In this document: positions 1 through 11,158 of the stretch, one piece after another
Position numbering within the stretch: position 1 is the stretch's first letter
Layout: each line of letters begins with the position of its first letter
Origin: Aquarana catesbeiana
Lineage: Eukaryota > Chordata > Amphibia > Anura > Ranidae
Length of the DNA stretch: 64,000 nucleotides
Direction: 5' to 3'
Assembly (NCBI RefSeq): GCF_042186555.1
Contig: NC_133330.1
Coordinates: 341,693,911 to 341,757,910 of the forward strand
The notes under the pieces: generated by a model
What the model was told of the DNA's origin: nothing
The model's database searches: none
The model's input: the letters and a program-made list of their open reading frames with translations, nothing else
Program-made: the position numbers and the translations under genes

Positions 1-730
1 AGGATTGGAGTCCAACCGAGTTGAGAAGGTTCAGCCGGACGAGGAACCAGTTGTGGTCGGAGGTAGAAGGGAAGCTGTCGCCACTAAGGGACCATCCACC
101 TTATTACGGGAGACTACTGTGAGTAAGCTTGAGCGAGTACCTGAGCAGTCTTCTCACCAGCCAGGGACGGTGAAGAAGTGGGAAAGCTTCAGCGAGTGCC
201 AAGCCAGGGACCCAGCAGGATAGCGGGGTTGACGCTTGAAGAGTATACAGCGGGATAGCTGTGGAAGAGCTCAGGAGATCCGGGGACGACTAGGATCTGA
301 AAGTTTAGTGAGAGACCGGGAGCTCAGTGATTGAAGATCTACAGTGGGACACTGTGAGATAAGTACTGGACAGTTCTGTGTTACCAAGAGTTACTTACAA
401 CTACCTTTCATTGACTGTTACAAGATTAGTTGCCATAGGAGACAGCGGTCCTACCGATACAGAAGTGTTATCCGGCTGGAGGCCTTCCACTGTATAGCTG
501 TCTACCTATAGAAGTCTCGGAGTCTGCCAATTAGCATTGCATCTACTCAAGGGTGTCCTGGCCCTAACCCTCTCTCCCACAGTTCTGTTTGGATTCAAAA
601 AGTGACTGGCGCCCAGCATTCTTCTTGCACCTCACCAACCATGCCTGGTAACCCACTCTACAAGGAAGGATGTCAGCTCTCTATGACCCTGGAGGCCATC
701 ATTAGGCCTCTATGGGTCGGGGGCCATTGC
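1..730. other. unassigned single-copy-looking sequence
   Basis: A 72-codon open frame occurs at 5-223 with no recognised domain. A TGGCGCCC near 608 resembles the start of a lysine-tRNA primer-binding site, which hints at a decayed retroelement, but no LTR pair or reverse transcriptase is visible. Confidence 0.3.
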
Positions 731-912
731 TATATTTAAAAACAAAAAGTTAAGCTGAATTTCAAAATGCTCTAACCAAAAAAAAATAAATAGCATATTG
801 CCTTTAGTATGTACATCGCTCTAAGGCAGTTTCTCTTACCCTGCTGCTCAAAAAAAAAAAAGGCCTCTATCCCACATGGAGGGTACAAGCCCTGTATGCA
901 AACAGATACTTA

Positions 913-1275
913 TGCCGCGTGCACACGAGCGGACTTTCCGGCATACTTGGTCCGGCGTACCGGAGTCCGTCGGACAATTCGATCGTGTGCGGGCTCCAGC
1001 GGACTTTTTTTTCTCAAAAGTTTGACGGACTTAGATTTGAATGATGTTTCAAATCTGTCCGACGGACTCGAGTCTGCTCGTCTGCTAGTCCGACGGACAA
1101 AAACCGACGCTAGGGCAGCTATTGGCTACTGGCTGTCAACTTCCTTGTTTTAGTCCGGTGTACGTCATCACGTACGAATTTGACGGACTTTGGTTGATCT
1201 GTGTAGGCAAGTCCGTTCAGTCGAAAAGTCCGCCGGACAAAGTCTGCCGTAAAGTCCGGTCGTGTGTACGCGGCA
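913..1275. mobile_element. TTA-target MITE, family A
   Basis: Terminal inverted repeats begin TGCCGCGTGCACACGAGCGG and end in the complement (CGTGTGTACGCGGCA). TTA target duplications lie at 910-912 and 1276-1278. The interior has no coding capacity. A 3-bp TTA duplication suggests a PIF/Harbinger-type parent. A relative sits at 21498-21899. Confidence 0.85.
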
Positions 1276-1564
1276 TTAGAAGAAAAGGAGGCTGGGCGGC
1301 CGCACTCCTGTGCAATTTCTTTATTCAAGTGCCGGATACAAAGGTGAACTACAGGTATCAGCTGACACGTTTCACACCAAGGTCGGGGGCTTACTCATAT
1401 TGCCTTTAGTCGATCAACCCCATTGTCTCTACCAGGGGCATTGCTAGGTCTACAAAAGATCTGGGGCTAGAGCCCATAGCAGCATAGTAAAGAAAGTCAT
1501 ACGCTTGGGTGGGCATACACATGCATATACAGTAATATACGTGTGTGTGTGTGTATATATATCC

Positions 1565-1935
1565 CTAGAGAGCCCCCCACTTACATCAGGGTCCCCAGAG
1601 AGCCCCCTTACATCAGGGTCCCCAGAGAGTCCCCCCTTACATCAGGGTCCCCAGAGAGTCCCCCCTTACATCAGGGTCTCCAGAGAGCCTCCTCCTTACA
1701 TCGGAGTCCTCAGAGAGCCTCCCCCTTTCATCAGGGTACCCAGAGGGCCCCCCCATTTACATCAGGTTTCCCAGAGAGCCCCCCTTACATTAGGGTCCCC
1801 TGAGAGCCTCCCCCTTAAATCTGGGTCCTTAGAGAGCCTCTGCCCTAAAATCAGGGTCCCCAGAGAGCCTCTCCCTTGCATCAGGGTCCCCAGAGAGCCC
1901 CTCACTTACATAAGGGTCCCCAGAGAGCCTCCCCT
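1565..1935. repeat. minisatellite, unit about 28 bp
   Basis: About thirteen copies built around CATCAGGGTCCCCAGAGAG, diverging towards the right. It is preceded by a short TG/TA microsatellite. Open frames across it are periodic artefacts. Confidence 0.9.
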
Positions 1936-3650
1936 CCTCTTTGGGGACCCCTGCAGAGACTCGGGGCTATTGGCCCCAGATTCGGGGCTATAGCCCCAAA
2001 AGCCACCCCCTAGCAACGCCCCTGGTCTCTACCATGTTGTAAACTCAGCTTGAATAGCAAATTGGGTGACAATTTGATATCCGGCACCTCATCCCTATTG
2101 AATAGAAAATAGCAGTAACAGGATGATTGGGATTATAGCGGTGCCCATAATCAGAAGGAACACATTTTGTATAAAAAAAGGTTTTTATTCATAAAAAATT
2201 ACAACATTGGGTTCAATAAAAATCAGAGTATAATGTATATCACATTAGTAGTCACTGGTGTCCATATATAGAAGATGATCAATATTGGATGTTATATCCC
2301 AACATGTTTCGCCAACATTGGCTTCTTCAGGGGTTTTCTAAGAACCATGAATTTTCATAAGGCTCTAATGAAGATAAGATCATATGCCAAATCAATAATT
2401 ATTCATACAAATACAAAAAAAAAAAATTTATATTCACATATCATGGCTTATTCTGTCCATTCCCCTAACAAACTCACCCCCGGGAGACATAAAGGAAAAT
2501 CGCCAAGTGGGGCCACAGAAATTAGGTGGGGGGGGGTTTTGTGCGATCTCAGTTACATTCCTGTCTGGGAGCGGCAGCCACAGAAATCTCTCAAAGGTCA
2601 GATTTGCTTCATCGGATGCTGACAATGGTGCGTGTTCCTGTTAAAGCTCATGGTGGGGGGGGGGGGTACCCTGCGTGTATAAAGGGTTAATTGCAAAGTT
2701 AAAGTGGTATCAAAACCAAACACGTATCATATCGCAGCTTCCCAATCATTAGATGTGGCGGCTGCTCTAGTTTTCTTTTTTTTAGGCTTTTTCCCCTCTG
2801 TTTTCACCTGGTGATTTGACCAGTAACACACCTCTTGTATTATAGCACCCCCCCCCCCCACTCTGGATGAAGGAGTACAGACAGCAGCATTGCCAGTCTG
2901 GGGGGAGGGGAGTGTTAGATGTATTAGCCGATTTACATACACTAACAAATTGAAGCCAAACTCCACCTCACACTTTAGAATCATTTACAGTTTTTTTCCC
3001 TTTTGGGATAAAGGTTTTGCATGAAAAAAATAAAAGCTGATCATTGTAAGCACCCTTGTCGGTGTTAGGTGGTTAATGTAAAGTGTCGGGGGCCCTCCAA
3101 TCCGGTGACACCTGGCTCTGGTCCTGAGAGAAGCCGCTGTCCAGCTGTGCTGGGACTTCCCTGTGAAGCCAGGACCATTGTACAAAGCATGTTTATAAAG
3201 CAGTGGTGTGCTTCATGTGGAGAGTGTGGGGTTGGACCCCGAGTCCCTCTGTCCTGCCTCACTGCACAGCTTCCCTTCTACACAGAAATAGACGTCTCTG
3301 GAAACTTCCATCCAGGGAACGGTTTCTGGTTGGCTTTCGTTTCCTTTCTACAGAAAACGGACGTCTGAGACTTCCTCATCTGACAGAGAAGAGAAGAGGA
3401 AGTGGTTTGCTCCAGAAATGACCGGAATATCTACAAACCTGAAGAGACGAGGAGCTCCGACAGAAAAGACAATCGTCTCATAACTCGCAGGAATGAATTC
3501 GATGATGTTCTGTATCTGAGTTGCCAGAAGACTGCGGACTGAACACGCCGGAGACTAGGGCTGCACATCGGGCTCCGTAAATTATAGGCCAAAGATAGGG
3601 TTATCAGCATTTTGCCGATAGAAAAAAAAAAGTGCAGATAACGGCATGCT
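1936..3650. other. intergenic sequence with a hammerhead-like element remnant
   Basis: Apart from the minus-strand hammerhead-like motif at 2296-2334 and its T-rich flank (about 2175-2220), I see no gene. Several short poly-G and poly-C runs occur. Confidence 0.5.
2296..2334 (-). ncRNA. hammerhead-ribozyme-like motif, locus 1
   Basis: On the minus strand: CTGAAGA (2324-2330), a perfect stem II hairpin GCCAACATTGGC as read on the + strand (2311-2322), GAAAC (2306-2310), then a minimal stem III and GTT as the cleavage triplet. CCC before the core can pair with GGG after the cleavage site as stem I. One extra A sits between the core and stem II. About 120 bases downstream on the minus strand is an AATAAAA. 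Activity is not shown. Confidence 0.5.
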
Positions 3651-4660
3651 GCATCCCATTGACTTCAATGCAAAATCACATCCTATTGACTTCAATGCAA
3701 AATCGCAGCCCATTGACTTCAATGCAGTGGCGGCCGGTGGTAGTTTTTTGGGGGGCGGCAATCAGTACTCCCCCCTGGGCTTCACCGGCGGCTCCCCTTG
3801 CTCGGCGAGTTTCCCATCCCCTGCTCCCCACGGGCATCGCGGTGGCTTCTGTTTCCTCCCTCCTCCTCGGCGGCCAATTGGGACTCTTCTCTTTTTGGCA
3901 AATCGGAAAACGGGTCTCAGACCTGCTTCTGATTGGCCGGATTGAAGATCAGTGTTTCAATAGCGAATATTCATTCGCTGTTGTAACACGTGGGTGGGCT
4001 CATGGCGCACTGCTCTGCGCCACAAGCCCACCCTATTTTGAAGCCTATTAGAGCCTATGGCCCTAATCGGGTGCTTCCAAAACCACCCCTGCCGCTGTAA
4101 TTCACGCACCCGGCATCCTGAAAGGGACCGGACGCATGAATAGGTGGTGGCCGTGGATAGATTCATTCATAGCATGAGCTCTATTTATTCATATATTGGG
4201 TGGCGTAGATAGAGGGGGTGGCGCCCGGGGGGCCCCTAATGGACGGGCCGCCGCTGCTTCAATGCAAAATCGCGTCCCATTGACTTCAATGTAAAAATGG
4301 GTCCCATTGACTTCAATGCAAAAACACCCCCTAGTGACTTCAATGCAAAAACACCCCCTAGTGACTTCAATGCAAAAATACCCCCTAGTGACCTCAATGC
4401 AAAAACGCCCCCTAGTGACCTCAATGCAAAAACGCCCCCTAGTGACCTCAATGCAAAAACACCCCCTAGTGACCTCAATGCAAAAACACGTCCCAATTGA
4501 CTTCACTGCAAAATTGCGTCCCATTGACTTCAATGCAAAAATGCCCCCAATTGACTTCAATGCAAAGGTGCCCTCTATTGACTTCAATGCAAAAACACGT
4601 CCCAATTGACTTCAATGCAAAATCAAGTTCCATTGACTTCAATGCAAAAACGCATCCCAA
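3650..4660. repeat. minisatellite (unit about 22 bp) split by a hAT-type insertion
   Basis: Copies of TTGACTTCAATGCAAAA with a CCC/CCAT spacer occupy 3650-3724 and 4257-4660. The array is one block interrupted by the element at 3725-4256. Confidence 0.9.
3725..4256. mobile_element. non-autonomous hAT-type element with perfect 8-bp target duplication
   Basis: Terminal repeats are CAGTGGCGGCCGGTG on the left and the complement of CAGCGGCGGCCCGTC on the right. The 8-bp duplication CTTCAATG flanks it exactly (3717-3724 and 4257-4264). It is 532 bp with no transposase. A relative lies at 5877-6470. Confidence 0.88.
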
Positions 4661-5318
4661 AACGCCAGCTACATTAATTAAAATGAAAAAACTGTCCATT
4701 TCAGTTTCGGTCTTCAGCCAAGTGCATCCTAAATTTTCGTTTTCTGCACCAGAATTTCCCTCTTGGTGCACCGCTACTGGAGACACCGTGAGGAGGGCGG
4801 TGAGCTGCTGGTGCCGGCCCCACACACGCTGAGATTTTACATTCGAACTTTCATAGAGAAGTCATTCCTCAGAATATAATGGTTCTTGTCGAACTCATTT
4901 CACTCGAAAGGCTTTCAAACTTCATCCAGATCTACTATTCAGGTAGGAATCCAGAAGCATCAAATCGGTTTGATGGCAATTTGTAGGATTTTTCTGATCG
5001 GCTTGCGCAGGGAGGCGGGCCGTACTCGACTCATTTGTACTTCACATGGAGGACACAACACTGGAAGCCACGGTGGGACATCCCTCCACCATTGGAGCCA
5101 CTCCCCGAGGTTTGTGATCTCCAGGAACATCACAGTCCCGACTTCTCTTTCCTGCTTCGTAAATCTCATTATGGAGCCGTATAAACTCTCCCATTCCTTG
5201 GCGTGGGGTTCCCCTAAGGGCCCGGCGTGGATTGAGGGGGACACTGGGTTTTTTTCCAAGACTTTTTCATTGCCGGTGTTCTGTCAAAATATCCAACTCT
5301 TCAGAAACTCCAAATACT
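4661..5318. other. no gene seen
   Basis: Unique-looking intergenic sequence with short open frames only and no recognisable domain or repeat. Confidence 0.5.
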
Positions 5319-5320
5319 TA

Positions 5321-5876
5321 CAGCGCCTTGAAAAATTATTCACACCCTTGAAATTTTCCACATTTTGTCATGTTACAGCAAAAACGTAAATGTATTTTAT
5401 TAGGATTTTATGTGATAGACCAACACAAAGTGTCACATAATTGTGAAGTGGAAGGAAAATTATAAATGATACAAATAAATATGTGAAAAGTGTGTGTGTG
5501 GGGGGGGGGGCATTTGTATTCCGCCCCCTTTACTCTGATACCCCTATCTAGTGGAACCAATCGCCTTCAGAAGCCCACCTAATTAGTAAATAGAGTCCAC
5601 CTGTGTGTGATTTAATCTCAGTATAAATACAGCTGTTCTGTGAAGCCCTCAGAGTTTGTTAGAGAACCTTAGTGCACAAACAATGAAGGCCAAGGAACAC
5701 ACCAGACAGGTCAGGGATAAAGTTGTGGAGAAGTATAAAGCAGGGTTCGGTTATAAAAAAAATCTCCCAAGCTTTGAACATCTCACGGAGCTCTGTTCAA
5801 TCCATCATCGGAAAATGGAAAGAGTATGACACAACTGCAAACCTACCAAGACATGGCCGTCCACCTAAACTGACCG
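5321..5876 (+). mobile_element. Tc1-like transposon, 5' fragment (family 1)
   Basis: The 5' terminal repeat resembles CAGTGCCTTGAAAAAGTATT and follows a TA. The sequence proceeds through the leader into the start of a transposase with its helix-turn-helix region (SRSSVQSIIGKWKEY) and stops abruptly at 5876 against a hAT-type remnant. Full relatives are at 20142-22322 and 55092-57106. Confidence 0.88.
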
Positions 5877-6470
5877 ATACGCGTCCAATCACAGCGCCTG
5901 TCGTTTCAGCCAATCAGGTGACGGGTAACAGACCTGAGCACCTGATTGGCGGAGAGGCGGTTCAGTGTTAGGAAAGCAAATACTCATTCGCTTTCCTAAC
6001 ACAGCTGAGTGAACTGTGAGTGCCAAGCATGGCGCTCGCTGTTTACCTTTTTTTGACACCTACCCTGTTTCCCGAAAATAAGCCCTAGCGTGATTGTCGG
6101 TGATGGCTGCAATATAAGCCCTACCCCCCAAATAAGCCCTAGTTAAAGTCCTTGTAGGTCTTATTTTCAGGGTAGGGCTTATTTTCAGGGAAACAGGGTA
6201 GGGCTTATTTGGGGGGTAGGGCTTCTATTGCAGCCATCACCGACAATCACACTAGGTCTTATTTTCGGGGAAACAGGGTAGTAGATCCTATGGCTCTAAT
6301 CAGGTGCTTAAAAAAAAAATACCCCGAAAAGGGCCAGGCGCCTGAATAGGGGGTGGCAGCAGCGGCCATGGATAGATTCATGCAATGCATGAATCTATCT
6401 ATTGGTGATAGAGGGAGTGGCTGGAGAGAGGGGTTGGTGCCTGTGCGCCCTTATGGACGCACCACCACTG
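5877..6470. mobile_element. hAT-type element remnant, right portion
   Basis: Shares the interior and right end (ACGCACCACCACTG) with the element at 3725-4256. The left terminal repeat is absent. A palindromic MITE (6063-6278) sits inside it. Confidence 0.65.
6063..6278. mobile_element. palindromic MITE with TA target duplication
   Basis: Arms of about 52 bases begin CCCTGTTTCCCGAAAATAAG and return as the complement, flanked by TA on both sides (6061-6062 and 6279-6280). A Tc1/mariner-type parent is likely. Confidence 0.8.
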
Positions 6471-7550
6471 ATGGAGAGACTGAGGGGGCCCCCTTTCTAC
6501 AGCAAGAGTTTATAAGCAGCACCACATGGACTGGTAAGAGAGCACTGCCAATTGTTGACACTGCTAGCGGGGACCGAGTTACTGAAGGCAGGACACTGCA
6601 CTATACTGCATGCTGGCTTACTAAAACTGCATTTAAGTGCACCTTCTCAAAAGGGCCCCAACGATAGCTGGCAGAAGAACAACATAAAGGACTGCCCCTC
6701 TTGTAGAACCTTCATTTCTATGGACAGCGCACATTCAGTCGGTCTAGGCCTAGTGTAGTCTCCATCAATGCGCTCTGGCAGTATAGTTCTTGTGTTTGGT
6801 AAACCAAGCTTTATTACTGCTGCACATTCGGTGACCTCGCTGCTGTTTGTGCTGATCTGGACGCCAAGTGTCATCCTATGCCCAGTCCTTACTGGTAATC
6901 ACCTTGAATGCCGACTTGTGAGATTACCATTCTTACCCATTTCTATGCTTACTTCATTACCTGCCATATCAGCTGACCATACATGGAGTTTGCCTTGCCT
7001 CGCTTGTTTGGTGCCGGTTTTCTTTGATCTAGCACTACTACCGGGGTACTGAGTATTACTTTCCAGTGATATTCTGTGTTATTGCATGCTTGGTGTGTCA
7101 GAGGGGCGGGGTTATTAAGGAGGTCGAGGCAAAGAACAGGGGACCTGTCCTAACCAGCAGCTCCTATGGGGGTAGCGCTACACATACAAATTCCATAGCG
7201 GGCGGTACTGCACCCCTTCAGAGGACACCCCCCCCCCCCCCGCTCACCCAGCCTTGGGATACAATCCTGAAGGATCACACACACACACACATGAATGGTG
7301 GGACTCCCCCCCCCCCCCAGTAAAAGTTTTCCCCCTGATGATTGATTCCCCAGATAATGCTGAAGCCAGAAACTTCTCATGGAGACAACTGGACATTAAC
7401 GGACAATAAACAGGAGCTACTGATTGGTGTGATCAATAGTGATCCATAACTAAAATAATGATAACACTAAACGCTTTCTTTTACACAACAAGATGTGGAA
7501 ACCGAAGGCAAGACACAATCAGCAGAACCTTCGCCTGACCAGAACTCCCC
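6471..7550. other. no gene seen
   Basis: Intergenic sequence with short open frames, poly-C runs near 7220 and 7310, and a short CA microsatellite near 7280. Confidence 0.5.
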
Positions 7551-7554
7551 CCCC

Positions 7555-8958
7555 CCATCTTCATTCTACATAGTAGGGGGGGGGGTGACTATCTTCTCTC
7601 TACATAGTGGGGGGGGGGGTGACTATCTTCACTCTACATAGTGGGGGGGGTGACTATCTTCACTCTACATAGTGGGGGGGGGGTGACAATCTTCTCTCTA
7701 CATAGTGGGGGGGGGGAGAGGTGACTATCTTCTCTCTACATAGTGGGGGGGGGAGAGGTGACTATCTCCACTATACATAGTGGGGGGGGGGGGGACGGGA
7801 GAGGTGACTATCTTCATTCTACATAGTGGGGGGGGGGTGACTATCTTCACTCTACATAGTGGGGGGGGGGGGGGTGACAATCTTCTCTCTACATAGTGGG
7901 GGGGGGGAGAGGTGACTATCTTCTCTCTACATAGTGGGGGGGGGGGAGAGGTGACTATCTCCACTATACATAGTGGGGGGGGGGGGACGGGAGAGGTGAC
8001 TATCTTCATTCTACATAGTTGGGGGAGGTGACTATCTTCATTTTACATAGGGGAGGGGGAGAGGTGATCTATCTTCACTCTACATAGTTGGAGAGGGGGT
8101 GACTATTTTCACTCTACATAGTGGGGGGGGGAGGTGACTATCGTCTCCCTATATAGTGGGGGGGGGCTATTTTCACTCTACATAGTGGTGGGGGGAAGAG
8201 GTGACTATCTTCTCTCTACATAGTGGGGGGGGGGGGGGGGCGGGGGAGGTGACTATCTTCATTTTACATAGGGGGGGAGAGGTGACTATCTTCTCTCTAC
8301 ATAGTGGGGGGCGGGGGGGTAACTATCTTCATTCTACATAGTGGGGGGGGGTGACTATCTTTTCTCTACATAGTGGGGGTGGGGATGACTATCTTCACTC
8401 TACATAGTGGGGGGGGTGACTATCTTCACTCTACATAGTGGGGGGGGGGTGACAATCTTCTCTCTACATAGTGGGGGGGGGGAGAGGTGACTATCTTCTC
8501 TCTACATAGTGGGGGGGGGGAGAGGTGACTATCTCCACTATACATAGTGGGGGGGGGGGGACGGGAGAGGTGACTATCTTCATTCTACATAGTGGGGGGG
8601 GGGTGACTATCTTCACTCTACATAGTGGGGGGGGGGGGGGTGACAATCTTCTCTCTACATAGTGGGGGGGGGGAGAGGTGACTATCTTCTCTCTACATAG
8701 TGGGGGGGGGGAGAGGTGACTATCTCCACTATACATAGTGGGGGGGGGGGGACGGGAGAGGTGACTATCTTCATTCTACATAGTTGGGGGAGGTGACTAT
8801 CTTCATTTTACATAGGGGAGGGGGAGAGGTGATCTATCTTCACTCTACATAGTTGGAGAGGGGGTGACTATTTTCACTCTACATAGTGGGGGGGGAGGTG
8901 ACTATCGTCTCCCTATATAGTGGGGGGGGGGCTATTTTCACTCTACATAGTGGTGGGG
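7555..8958. repeat. G-run minisatellite, unit about 30-45 bp
   Basis: Copies of CTACATAGTG followed by 7-20 G and GTGACTATCTTC. A block at about 7970-8195 recurs at about 8730-8958, so there is a higher-order period near 760 bp. The array runs into the N gap. Confidence 0.92.
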
Positions 8959-9458
8959 NNNNNNNNNNNNNNNNNNNNNNNNNNNNNNNNNNNNNNNNNN
9001 NNNNNNNNNNNNNNNNNNNNNNNNNNNNNNNNNNNNNNNNNNNNNNNNNNNNNNNNNNNNNNNNNNNNNNNNNNNNNNNNNNNNNNNNNNNNNNNNNNNN
9101 NNNNNNNNNNNNNNNNNNNNNNNNNNNNNNNNNNNNNNNNNNNNNNNNNNNNNNNNNNNNNNNNNNNNNNNNNNNNNNNNNNNNNNNNNNNNNNNNNNNN
9201 NNNNNNNNNNNNNNNNNNNNNNNNNNNNNNNNNNNNNNNNNNNNNNNNNNNNNNNNNNNNNNNNNNNNNNNNNNNNNNNNNNNNNNNNNNNNNNNNNNNN
9301 NNNNNNNNNNNNNNNNNNNNNNNNNNNNNNNNNNNNNNNNNNNNNNNNNNNNNNNNNNNNNNNNNNNNNNNNNNNNNNNNNNNNNNNNNNNNNNNNNNNN
9401 NNNNNNNNNNNNNNNNNNNNNNNNNNNNNNNNNNNNNNNNNNNNNNNNNNNNNNNNNN
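8959..9458. other. assembly gap, 500 N
   Basis: Exactly 500 unknown bases, a round length typical of a placeholder. It adjoins the G-run array, so the true array length is unknown. Confidence 0.99.
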
Positions 9459-9860
9459 CGCGAACCCACATGCTGCATCCCAATAGACTTCAATGGGACT
9501 GCCTGCACAAGGAAAACACCTGTGCAGGTAACCATGACGGGCCCCACATTGGCCACGCATTCGTACACCACATGTGATTGTACAATCTCCTCTACCAACA
9601 AGAATGTTGTGCAGGAGCCCGCCTGATTGAATAGACTAGGTAGGTCCTGATATGACATTGTTTGATTAATCTAAAGTTGATTGTTATAGTCAGATTGTAT
9701 CATGTATGGTGACCCCTGAAACACATGAGAAGGATTTGGGAAATTGGACCAATAAAGGTCAAAGTAGAAGTGGGGAGAGATGGATATTCTGCTGAGCAGA
9801 GAAATGGCCTCTGAAATCCTTCTATAAAGATCTGTATAACCTCCACTCCTTCTCTTTCAG

Positions 9861-10740
9861 GAATCAGGACACCCTTGCAACGAACTGTACGGGGACCGGG
9901 ACAAATCCGGACAAGAGGGACCGGACCGTTCATCGGTGTCCTGAGGAGAAATAACTTCCTACCTGGCCTGTTCCTGAGAGCCATCGTTTTCCATATCATC
10001 CTCTGTCCTCAACAACAATTAATCTGATCTCCACAGCCTCCTACCACCCACAGCCTCCCCCTATCCTCCTGACCATCGTTCCTCATTGCTTCTCCTGACC
10101 TCCTGAACCATCACTCCTCACAGCCTCTCGTGACCTCCTGAACCATCACTCCTCACAGCCTCTCGTGACCTCCTGAACCATCACTCCTCACAGCCTCTCG
10201 TGACCTCCTGAACCATCACTCTTCACAGCCTCTCGTGACCTCCTGAACCATCACTCCTCACAGCCTCTCGTGACCTCCTGAACCATCACTCCTCACAGCC
10301 TCTCGTGACCTCCTGAACCATCACTCCTTCACAGCCTCTCGTGACCTCCTGAACCATCACTCCTCACAGCCTCTTGTGACCTCCTGAACCATCACTCCTC
10401 ACAGCCTCTCATGACCTCCTGAACCATTGTTCCTCACAGCCTCTCATGACCTCCTGAACCATTGTTCCTCACAGTCTCTCCTGTCCTAATCAAGAGCCAT
10501 CACCTTCCACGGTCCATCCAGAACCACCATCACTGGCTGGCTCCCCTTTTCTTAAGAGCCCACCACCTCTCACAGTCCCTTCAGAGCCATCACCCCAGAG
10601 CAGTCCCTTCAGAGCCATCACCCCAGAGTTCCTTCTGTAATCCAGAGCCATCACCTCCCACGATCCCTCCTGGGCCACCACCCCTCAGAGTCTCTGCTGA
10701 ACTTTGGGCCCAGACTTTATGGTAGACGCCACCACTAGTC
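9861..10740 (+). other. MOB3C: possible MOB3C 5'UTR exon
   Basis: A strong acceptor-like tract (CTTCTCTTTCAG) ends at 9860, and no good donor is obvious before the MOB3C start at 10741. The start exon may therefore begin here, which would put the 35-bp array at about 10085-10470 in the 5'UTR. This is inference from splice signals only; no promoter was identified. Confidence 0.3.
10085..10470. repeat. minisatellite, 35-bp unit
   Basis: About eleven copies built on CCTGAACCATCACTCCTCAC. It lies 270-650 bases before the MOB3C ATG and may be transcribed. Confidence 0.92.
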
Positions 10741-11158
10741 ATGGCTCTATGCCTTACCCAGGTATTTAATAAAGACCGAACATTTCGCCCCAGGAAGAAA
10801 TTTGAACCAGGAACTCAGCGCTTTGAACTGTATAAAAAGGCTCAGGCCTCCCTAAAGTCGGGCCTTGACCTGAGGACCGTGGTTCAGCTCCCCCCTGGAG
10901 AGAGCATCAACGACTGGATTGCTGTTCATGTGGTGGATTTTTTCAATAGGATAAACCTGATCTATGGGACCATGTCTGAGTTCTGCACTGAGCGGAGCTG
11001 CCCGGTCATGTCTGGGGGTCTCAGATACGAATACAGGTGGCAGGATGAGCACAAATTGAAGAAGCCCACAAAACTGTCAGCTCCTCTGTACATGAGCACA
11101 CTGATGGAGTGGATCGAAACACTGATCAACAATGAAGACATATTTCCAACCAGAACAG
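10741..11158 (+). CDS. MOB3C: MOB3C coding exon 1
   Basis: It encodes residues 1-139 plus the first base of codon 140. It includes the N-terminal segment, the central helices and the first zinc pair (Cys82, Cys87). The donor is AG|GTAGGT at 11159. Confidence 0.96.

Noticed and set aside
600..625. Retroviral-type primer-binding site (TGGCGCCC)
   Set aside because: Only eight bases match, and no LTR pair, gag or pol is visible nearby.
8879..9658. Open frames crossing the N run
   Set aside because: They consist mostly of unknown residues and are not evidence of coding.
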